The position numbers and the translations under genes were made by a program. The notes under the pieces were generated by a model. The model was not told the DNA's origin. It saw only the letters and a program-made list of their open reading frames with translations, and made no database searches. Below, one piece after another: positions 1-6,300 of a stretch of DNA of 7,094 bases. The stretch is from Spirochaeta sp. (GTDB lineage Bacteria > Spirochaetota > Spirochaetia > DSM-2461). Each line of letters starts with the position of its first letter. Within the stretch, counting starts at the first letter, position 1. The stretch covers positions 1-7,094 of the forward strand of contig DAOVYP010000116.1 in NCBI GenBank assembly GCA_030635565.1, written 5' to 3'.

Positions 1-659
1 GGGACGGTAGCGAGAATTACCTCGTCTCCTACGGATTCTCCATATTCGGTATTCAGTATTCCAAAACGGTCCAGATCGAGAATGACCAGGGACACCGGTT
101 CCCCGCTCCGGATCGATTCGGTAACGATATCTTCTAAAGCTTCGTCAAAAAAACGGCGATTGTACAATCCGGTGAAATCATCGGTAACGGCCCTGATACG
201 GGCACTCTCACCCCATTTCACCATGCCCGACAGAAATGCGCCGGTACTCTGCAGGCGACCGGTTGTTGTATTCAGCATCCGCTGCATGATTTTGATGGCG
301 GCATTCGGTTCCTGGTCCATCAGTGTACGGAATCCGTTCGCATCCAGGGACAGAAGCAGGCAGTCATCAACCGTCTTGCAGGTTGCCGAACGGACATCTT
401 TCTCAAGGAGGGACATTTCACCGAAGAAACTGCCCTCCCCCACCCGTGATACTTCAAGTTCCCCGCCGTCGGATGTGAGGATGGAAATTGCCACCGTACC
501 GGACAAAACGATGTACATGAGCCGGCCCTCATCACCCTCCCGGAATAATACCCAGTCCCCCGGAACCTCATGCCTCTTCATAAGAAGCCTCACACGGGCC
601 AATTCTTCCGGACTCAGGGATGAAAAGATTTCAAGGTTTTTCAATGTATCGGGAATCAT
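1..659 (-). CDS. cNMP-binding/GGDEF protein, probable diguanylate cyclase (3' end outside window)
   Basis: Reading the minus strand from ATG at 659 gives 219 residues, open at the left edge. Residues about 5-118 form a Crp-type cyclic-nucleotide-binding fold. Its phosphate-binding cassette is FGEMSLLEKDVRSA at 79-92, with the key Gly-Glu and Arg90 present. A helical linker leads to a GGDEF domain opening with DDFTGLYNRRFF (160-171), followed by the metal-site strand ILDLDRFG, in which D195 is the predicted Mg ligand, and GDEV (211-214). The GGDEF signature itself lies outside the window, so activity cannot be judged fully, but everything visible is canonical. A domain of this kind condenses two GTP into c-di-GMP. 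The start overlaps the stop of the upstream gene as ATGA (656-659). A GGAGG lies 13 nt upstream, rather far, so translational coupling is likely. It is a paralog of its upstream neighbour. No signal peptide or membrane segment is visible, so a cytoplasmic protein is expected. Confidence 0.88.
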   Translation of the reverse strand, partial: MIPDTLKNLEIFSSLSPEELARVRLLMKRHEVPGDWVLFREGDEGRLMYIVLSGTVAISILTSDGGELEVSRVGEGSFFGEMSLLEKDVRSATCKTVDDCLLLSLDANGFRTLMDQEPNAAIKIMQRMLNTTTGRLQSTGAFLSGMVKWGESARIRAVTDDFTGLYNRRFFDEALEDIVTESIRSGEPVSLVILDLDRFGILNTEYGESVGDEVILATV

Positions 660-1642
660 GATTCGATTGAATCCTCCGGGAACAGGCAGAGATTGCCGCC
701 TCGGCGCCGGCCTTCAAGGGTTAAGGGGTGGACCGCTTCCGCCAGGGTTGAGGCATCAGAGCCATGTTCCGGGAAAACTCCCAGACCGAAACTCACCGAC
801 AAAGTTACGGAATTCCCGTCCAGAATCGGCGCGAGGTCGATGGATCGCAGATAATCCCCGATGATTTCCGCCTGTCTGATTACCTCTTCCCTGCCGGCAC
901 CCGGCAGGATAACGGCATTCTCATTCCCCATGTATCGAAACAGCATATCCCGGTCAGGGACCAATTCACACAGGCCATCTGCAATATGACGGAGAACTTT
1001 GTCACCGGCTTCATGACCGTAGCTGTCGTTTATGGTCTTGAAATTGTCCGGCTTGAACATCAACAAACCGGTCGTTTTGTTATCGCCGCTCAGGATACGA
1101 TCAAAGGTTTCGTCGAAACAGGTTTTATTATTAAGGCCGGTAAGCTTGTCCACATAAACCTGACGCTTAAGCTCCTGGACCAGAGGGGAATTTTCTTTCA
1201 CCAGGATGTTCACCCCGCGAATCCTGGCCGAAATCTGCACCAGAAAGGCATGGAGCAGACGGGCACTCATCTGCGGGTAGGATTCCAGGATTTCACCGAA
1301 GCCGGTTTCCCCGTCGGGGAAAACCAGAAGAGATACGTCGCCGGATGCATAGGCCGCCGCGTTTCTGGACTCTCCGGTGAACATATCCAGCTCACCGAAG
1401 TAATCACCGGCCAGGAAACGGGCGATATCCACAGGTCGGCCATCGTTATTGTCTTTTCTGATGACGATTTCTCCACTGTCGACGATGTAGAGTCGTTCCG
1501 ATTTGTCACCACCTGTGAACACAGTTTCCCCGTCGGGGATATCGAGAAATTCGCTGCGGGACGCGATGACGGCCAAATCTTCGTCGGTACATGTCGAAAA
1601 CAATGCCGTTGATTTCAGGAGAAGGTCCGGATTCGAGCTCAT
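656..1642 (-). CDS. cNMP-binding/degenerate GGDEF protein, probably catalytically inactive
   Basis: A complete 328-aa protein. Residues about 8-135 are a Crp-type cyclic-nucleotide-binding domain with cassette FGELDMFTGESRNAAA (82-97, Arg93). Residues about 160-322 are a GGDEF domain, shown by DKLTGLNN (165-172), FKTINDSYGHEAGD (201-214) and SVSFGLGVFPEHG (282-294). Catalytic positions are lost. The first Asp of the usual DxDxF is Lys197, and the signature GGDEF reads MGNEN (238-242), so both metal ligands known from PleD-type enzymes are missing. The RxxD inhibitory site is also absent (PDRD at 229-232), and the C-terminal ADxALYxAK-like segment is eroded. It is probably a signalling pseudo-enzyme: it may still bind nucleotide or partner the GGDEF protein encoded immediately downstream, with which it overlaps by 4 bp. 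The ATG at 1642 is the only usable start after an in-frame TAA, and no clear Shine-Dalgarno is seen. Confidence 0.9.
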   Translation of the reverse strand: MSSNPDLLLKSTALFSTCTDEDLAVIASRSEFLDIPDGETVFTGGDKSERLYIVDSGEIVIRKDNNDGRPVDIARFLAGDYFGELDMFTGESRNAAAYASGDVSLLVFPDGETGFGEILESYPQMSARLLHAFLVQISARIRGVNILVKENSPLVQELKRQVYVDKLTGLNNKTCFDETFDRILSGDNKTTGLLMFKPDNFKTINDSYGHEAGDKVLRHIADGLCELVPDRDMLFRYMGNENAVILPGAGREEVIRQAEIIGDYLRSIDLAPILDGNSVTLSVSFGLGVFPEHGSDASTLAEAVHPLTLEGRRRGGNLCLFPEDSIES

Positions 1643-1683
1643 GGAAACATCATCATTGAAAAAAACAGCGATGACAAGTTATT

Positions 1684-1700
1684 GACTCCACTGAAAAAAG
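1684..1700 (+). repeat. Left terminal inverted repeat of the MITE-like element
   Basis: GACTCCACTGAAAAAAG matches the reverse complement of 1844-1860 at 16 of 17 positions. Adding the outward TATT (1680-1683) against TATC on the other side gives 19 of 21. Confidence 0.75.
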
Positions 1701-1727
1701 TTATCTTGAACCAAATACATCCAGCAG

Positions 1728-1746
1728 TATCCCGCAGCGCGGGATA
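1728..1746. repeat. GC-rich hairpin inside the MITE-like element
   Basis: TATCCCGC, loop AGC, GCGGGATA: a perfect 8-bp stem with a 3-nt loop. Neither strand has a T-run right after it, so it is not a standard intrinsic terminator. It is followed directly by the palindrome ATTGCGCAAT (1746-1755). Confidence 0.7.
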
Positions 1747-1765
1747 TTGCGCAATGTGTTACAAA

Positions 1766-1814
1766 AATGCTCGAAATGCTCATGTACCAAAGGTACACTG
1801 CGCTTTCTGTACTT
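1766..1814. repeat. Imperfect stem-loop centred on TGTACC-AAA-GGTACA
   Basis: The core is a perfect 6-bp stem, TGTACC (1783-1788) and GGTACA (1792-1797), around an AAA loop. Flanking GAAA/TTTC pair across symmetric 6-nt internal loops. Further out, A-run and T-run segments also face each other. The pattern suggests a structured nucleic acid at the heart of the element. No function can be assigned from sequence alone. Confidence 0.5.
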
Positions 1815-1843
1815 TTTACGTCTTGTCTATGCAACAATCTACT

Positions 1844-1860
1844 CTTTTATCAGTGGAGTC
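1844..1860 (-). repeat. Right terminal inverted repeat of the MITE-like element
   Basis: CTTTTATCAGTGGAGTC is the inverted partner of 1684-1700, with a single mismatch near the inner end. It lies 13 bp from the stop codon of the SWIM gene. Confidence 0.75.
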
Positions 1861-1873
1861 GATATTTATTAAT

Positions 1874-2374
1874 CTAACCGATGCCCGGTACGGAATTCAG
1901 CATTTCAAGGATATATTCCGCCTCGGGCGGCCTGGAATCATAGGCCCAGCGCTCCTCGCCGGAATGGTACCCATATCGTGTATAGGGCTCGCCGGAGCCG
2001 CCGCGGATAAACAGACTCAACCATGATTTATCGTGTCTCATCCCCAGGGCCAGTATCTCCCCGTCAGGACCCGGAGCAAACCAGATCCTCTCATAGGGAC
2101 CATGGGGGGACTTGAATATCACCCTTGTCAGCTCATCTCCGAATGCATCGGAATCCAGGGAAAGAACCATATCCCTGAGGTGTTTGCAGCTTCTGCCCAA
2201 ATCTCCGACAGGCCTTTCGGCCCTGCGTTCGATGAAATCCGGACAGGTGCAGGTATAATAATACAGATTCACCGTGTATCGGCCGCCGCCGGTCCGGCTT
2301 TCAACAATAACATCCCGGTTGTATTCATCACCGAAGGGAGAGATGTTTACCAGGGCGGGTTTCCAAACGCTCAT
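1874..2374 (-). CDS. Small SWIM zinc-finger protein
   Basis: A 166-aa protein of unknown function. Residues 40-66 carry the SWIM signature CxC...CxH: Cys42-Thr-Cys44, then 18 residues to Cys63-Lys-His65, in a context (YTCTCPDF ... RSCKHL) typical of the family. SWIM fingers bind zinc and mediate DNA or protein contacts, for instance in MuDR transposases, SWI2/SNF2 proteins and bacterial SWIM proteins. The part after the finger (about 75-166) is rich in Trp, Tyr, Gly and charged residues and matches nothing I recognise. ATG at 2374 overlaps the TGA of the upstream HU-like gene (ATGA, 2371-2374), and no strong Shine-Dalgarno is seen, so it is probably translated by coupling. The pairing suggests joint action with the HU-like protein, possibly on DNA (inference). 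The stop is TAG at 1874-1876. Confidence 0.82.
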   Translation of the reverse strand: MSVWKPALVNISPFGDEYNRDVIVESRTGGGRYTVNLYYYTCTCPDFIERRAERPVGDLGRSCKHLRDMVLSLDSDAFGDELTRVIFKSPHGPYERIWFAPGPDGEILALGMRHDKSWLSLFIRGGSGEPYTRYGYHSGEERWAYDSRPPEAEYILEMLNSVPGIG

Positions 2375-3240
2375 GATTTGGAGGAGACCGACAGATCCTC
2401 CACAGGCAGATTCCCCGCCCTCTCCTTCGCCCTGGAAGAATATTTGAAGACCGGTGCCATATAGGCGTCCTTCGCCGGCACGGTGAGTTCCTCGCCGGTT
2501 GCCGGATTTCTGCCGATCCGGGCCTTTCGGGCCGGCTTGAGATTCAGAGATAGACGTCCCAGCTGTCCCAGGGGAACCGCATTGCCCATGAGCATTCCGG
2601 TTTCCAGCAGAACGGCATAATCGTCCAGGAGAGTCCTGACGGCCTTCTGGGTCATACCGTTGTTGTCCGCCAGATAACGGACCATGGATTTCTTGTCGAA
2701 CTGCCCCGGTCCGCCGGATCCCGGGTAGGTGAAATGACGGTTCAGGTGAACAAATGAGTTGGTGAGAAAAACCATGGCCTCACGAATTCGCTGTTCCTGC
2801 TCTTCGGCTCCCAATTCCGCGGGAAGCGCCGCAATACGGTAAACGGCCGAGGTGTGCTTCACTGAAGACCCTGTAAAGGACGCTTTATCGCCAACCCGGA
2901 GTCCGCCATCCACCTCAGCTCCTTCGCCGCTGATGATATCCGGGACGTCGGAGCGCATCTTGATGCTGGCGTATTCGAAGCGTCTGGAAGACCCGGGACC
3001 CAATGCCACCAGGGAGCCGGAATAGGTGGTGAGTATCATGCCCCGGGAATCATCGGCTCCGGTAGAATCGACGAAGGTCATCCCCAGAAGTCCGATCTGC
3101 TCCTCGAAGAGCCGTTTCTTTTCGATCCAGAGTTCTTTCAGTCTTGGCAGGGCATCGTCTTTTTTCGCCCAGTCTTCATTCGACGAGGCCACGAGTTCTT
3201 CAAGGTGTCCGGCGACTTTCGCCGGTAATTGGTTTTCCAT
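2371..3240 (-). CDS. Protein with C-terminal HU/IHF-type DNA-binding domain
   Basis: A 289-aa protein from ATG 3240. That start is chosen because GGAGG lies 5 nt upstream; the frame stays open to 3498, but the extension would run across the divergent gap and into the opposite gene. Residues about 181-275 resemble HU/IHF: helices at FDKKSMVRYLADNNGMTQKA and following, then VPLGQLGRLSL (222-232) and ARKARIGRNPATGEELTVPA (237-256), matching the family pattern GxGxF...R.GRNPxTGExixIPA. HU-family proteins bend or wrap DNA. The first 175 residues are not recognised: an acidic helical start (about 1-50), then a probably beta-rich stretch with MILTTYSGSLVALGPG (68-83) and ASIKMRSDVP (91-100), then a helix with EEQEQRIREAMVFLTNSF (146-163). 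HU proteins are usually about 90 aa, so this is a fused or extended form. It is the first gene of a pair with the SWIM gene. Confidence 0.82.
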   Translation of the reverse strand: MENQLPAKVAGHLEELVASSNEDWAKKDDALPRLKELWIEKKRLFEEQIGLLGMTFVDSTGADDSRGMILTTYSGSLVALGPGSSRRFEYASIKMRSDVPDIISGEGAEVDGGLRVGDKASFTGSSVKHTSAVYRIAALPAELGAEEQEQRIREAMVFLTNSFVHLNRHFTYPGSGGPGQFDKKSMVRYLADNNGMTQKAVRTLLDDYAVLLETGMLMGNAVPLGQLGRLSLNLKPARKARIGRNPATGEELTVPAKDAYMAPVFKYSSRAKERAGNLPVEDLSVSSKS

Positions 3241-3245
3241 TACAT

Positions 3246-3250
3246 CCTCC
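3246..3250 (-). promoter_or_regulatory. Ribosome binding site fixing the start of the HU-like gene
   Basis: GGAGG on the minus strand, 5 nt before ATG 3240. It is the strongest Shine-Dalgarno in the window and argues for a 289-aa product rather than a longer one starting upstream. Confidence 0.8.
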
Positions 3251-3284
3251 GGGTTTTGAAAAAAGTATACTCCGGAATCAATAT

Positions 3285-3313
3285 ATTTTCTCTCATCACC
3301 AATTAACTGACAA
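3285..3313 (-). promoter_or_regulatory. Possible sigma70-type promoter for the HU-like/SWIM pair
   Basis: Minus-strand TTGTCA (3308-3313) and GAAAAT (3285-3290) are separated by 17 nt, matching the -35 consensus at 5 of 6 positions and the -10 at 4 of 6. Transcription would start near 3278, leaving a leader of roughly 38 nt. The gap is divergent, so a promoter for the plus-strand gene must also lie here. The best plus-strand match is TTGAAA at 3256-3261, but its -10 partner is weak (AATATA at 18 nt spacing, or TATATT at 20). A perfect 8-bp palindrome, AGTATACT (3264-3271), sits between the two. Confidence 0.35.
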
Positions 3314-3356
3314 AAACTTGCTTGTCCAGATCCGGGAGCAAGGCTATCATCCACCC

Positions 3357-3360
3357 GAGG
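3357..3360 (+). promoter_or_regulatory. Ribosome binding site supporting the GTG 3367 start
   Basis: GAGG followed by a 6-nt spacer (CATTCC) and GTG. The alternative TTG at 3322 has no Shine-Dalgarno before it. Confidence 0.55.
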
Positions 3361-3366
3361 CATTCC

Positions 3367-6300
3367 GTGGAAAAACGCAGCATAGAACGGCACCTGATTG
3401 AGGAATTCATTCATCTCGACGGAGGACAAGGTGCCATACCTGCCCGAACAGTCGATGTCAGCCGGAATGGGATGCGAGTCATCGTAAACCGGCCTCATGG
3501 CTTCGATAAAATCAGAAGAATCTCGGTCAATCTTCCCGGAGCCGGTGGAGAGGGTATTCCCTGCCGTATCAGACGCAGCAGGAAAACCGCGGAATTATGG
3601 GAAATCGGCCTGGAATTCGACGGTGAAACCGATGCCCGGATGCTGCTTGTCGAGCGATGGCTGGAAAGCATTGAGAACCGGCATCCCGAGACCGATTCGG
3701 CTCCCACCGAATCACGCCAGGTTCCAAGGACCAATTGCACGATAACAGATATCAGATGCACAGACAGACCGCTCGAAGTGTTCTCCGCCGAAGACATCTC
3801 CGCCGACGGCATGCTGATCCGGGCCAGAGGGGATGTCTCCAGCGGAGACCGATTGAATCTTGCGATGAGACTCCCCGACAACAAGCGGGAAATCGCTTTC
3901 ACCGGACGCGTTGCCTATCTGGTGGACAACGGTCCCGAATCTCCGTTCTCAGCGGGTATCGCCGTGGAGGAAATGAAGGAGATAGACCGCAACCGGCTCC
4001 GGAAGTTTATCGTCGATATCGCCTCGGGCGCCGCCATGCTGGAGTACCACAAACTCCTTGAGAGAGAAGAACCCTCCGAAGAGTTCCGCGTTGACGGTGA
4101 AGACGCCTTGAGGCTGTTGCGACTCCTATGCGATGAAGGCCTGACGATAAATCACCTCGATGAGATAGGCCTGCGAATCCTGGAAACGCAGATTGAGGAA
4201 ATCCATGGCGGAGAATTCCTTGCGCCGGCCCCGGAATCCGGTTCAGGAACGGCGTTCTTCTCATTTACTCTGGATAGCGCATCTTATTCCTTCTCAGCGG
4301 AACGTTCGGGATGGACGGACGGAATCGGGGGATTTGTAACCCCATCTATCATCTACCGCGGTGAAAAACGTGCCGGCCGCCGAAAAACCGACGACAGCCT
4401 GATCGGACTCGCATTTTCGTTTCCAGGAAATTCAGTATCCGGCCGTGTGATTGACTCCAGCCGTCGGGGGATTCTCTGTGAGATTCCCCAAGAGACATTT
4501 TCCGGCCGGCCGCCGACGGCCGGTCAGCCTCTGGAAATTTCCCTGAGCGGTAAATCAATTCCCGGAGAAGTGCGCCATATCGTCGATGGCTTTGATGAAG
4601 ATGGAAATGCTGTCTACCGAATCGGATTGGAGACCGGTATTCGACGGCGTGCACCCGAATTGAAGGTTTACGATACCGAAACCTGGAGTAAGTCATGGAA
4701 CGGCCCTCAGTGGTCCCTGGCTGATCCGGCACTGACTCGGCCACGTAACGTCTCCTACACGGATCACGAAGGACGGAAGATAGCAGCGCTGCTGCACATA
4801 ACCAATCCCGATGAGCCCTGCACCGTAGTCGTCATACCTCCGGCCTTCGGAAAGAAAAAAGAGGCACTGGCTCCACTGGCCCTGACTCTGATAGTCCACT
4901 TCAATGCGGCCGGTGAAAACATCGCGGTACTCAGATATGACGGGATTGACCGGCCCGGTGAGAGTGCGAATGCCAACAGCAATGCCCGCCGGGGCTATGA
5001 AATGATCGGTTACAGAATCAATCAGGGCTACACCGATCTGGAAGCGAGTATGCGCTGGGTTCAGGACAATGACATTATCCGGGCGGATAAAACGGTCCTT
5101 ATATCCTCAAGCATGGCCGCCCTTGACGCGAGGCGCCTCCAGTCAACCCAGGGCGCCCCGAAAGCCGATTATTGGATCAGCCTGATGGGAGTCAGCTCGG
5201 CTCAGTGCGTCCTGACAAACATGCTTGGCGGTCTCGATGTGGTGGCCAATCACCGTATGGGTCTGCCCATCGGAACGATGGGGATGATGGGACAACTCAT
5301 CGATATGGACAGGATGGCTGCCGATATGACGCGGTTGGGCTATGCAACCATCACCGATGCCCGCGAAGCCATGAATAGAATCGAATCGCCGATTACCTGG
5401 CTCTACGGCGCCTACGACAAGTGGATGATACCCGATGAAATTCGGGACATTATGAGCATTGATGCACCGGGGTATCGGGAAATCATCGAAATACCCACGG
5501 CTCACAACCTTCGAACCAGTGACGATGCCATTTCGGCCTTTCAGCTCATTTCCGATGCAATCCTTCGGCATTTGAAAGGAACGATTATTCCCACCGTATC
5601 TCCCGACAAGAAGGAATTACTCGATCTTCTCACAAGGGAGAGAGAAAGAGTGATTGAAAATGAGAAACTCGATTTCCAGCGCTATTGGAAAGGTTATCTG
5701 GTTGGTGAAAGTAAAGGTGAAGAAGGGTACGACTTTTATGCCCGTCTCGTGGAATTCAAAGATTTTCTACGAACAGAAGTAGAATTGCTGAATCCCCGTC
5801 CTGGTGAATCAATAGCCGATATGGGCTGCGGAACCGGTCTGGTGAGCGAGGCCATTCTTAAACATCTGACTCAGTATGGCGAGGACCTGATCGGAACCCG
5901 ATTCACCGCTGTCGACCTCGTAGACGAGGCATTGGTAAAAGCCAGGGATAAATACACAAAGCTCTGCCGATCTCACCATGAACTGAATGCCGTGGATGAT
6001 TCCTGGCTGACAATGAACCTGGAACCCGATCCGCTGGCAGTTCTCAGGAATCTGATAAACGGCAGAGATGCTGATATCGAAAAACTCAGGGGCAGTATAA
6101 AAAACATCAGATCTGACACGGTTGACAGATTATCGGGTTTTTCAACAAAAATTGTATCGGACACCCTGACGGGAAATCGCTTAAGCCCCGAACATCGGCT
6201 GGAAATGGAATCGCATCTTATACCGGGAGACTCACTCGTACTGGATGATCTGAACAGGGCAGCCAGATTTATAATCGGGGATCTGGATGAAGAAGATCTC

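Larger units (their letters stand above)
1680..1864. mobile_element. MITE-like element with terminal inverted repeats, TA-flanked
   Basis: The intergenic DNA between the SWIM gene and the cNMP/GGDEF pair is bounded by inverted repeats: GACTCCACTGAAAAAAG at 1684-1700, and its reverse complement with one mismatch (16/17) at 1844-1860. The match continues outward to TA dinucleotides at 1680-1681 and 1863-1864, as expected for TA target duplication by IS630/Tc1/mariner-type transposases. The interior has no reading frame of note. It holds a GC-rich hairpin (1728-1746), a 10-bp palindrome (1746-1755) and an imperfect long hairpin centred at about 1790 in which A5/T5, GAAA/TTTC and TGTACC/GGTACA pair in register. 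The size (about 185 bp) and non-coding interior fit a MITE. The repeats are seen directly. The mobile nature is inferred from one copy only. The element ends 10 bp after the SWIM gene and 37 bp before the next start codon, so it splits the two gene pairs. Confidence 0.55.

Noticed and set aside
82..864. A 260-codon open frame on the plus strand at the left end
   Set aside because: It spans two minus-strand genes with recognisable domains, and its own translation is Ser/Arg-rich without motifs.
764..1612. A 282-codon open frame on the plus strand, antisense to the degenerate GGDEF gene
   Set aside because: It is a shadow: the opposite strand has clear cNMP and GGDEF homology through the whole stretch, and the plus translation resembles no family.
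1728..1746. The GC-rich hairpin as an intrinsic terminator for the HU-like/SWIM transcript
   Set aside because: No T-run follows the stem in either direction. It is better read as part of the inverted-repeat element.
3322..3366. TTG 3322 as the start of the fusion gene
   Set aside because: There is no Shine-Dalgarno before it, and the added 15 residues lie outside the PilZ fold. GTG 3367 has GAGG at a 6-nt spacing. TTG cannot be fully excluded.
3241..3498. An 86-codon upstream extension of the HU-like gene frame
   Set aside because: It would cross the divergent gap and overlap the PilZ 1 coding sequence. GGAGG before ATG 3240 gives a much better start.
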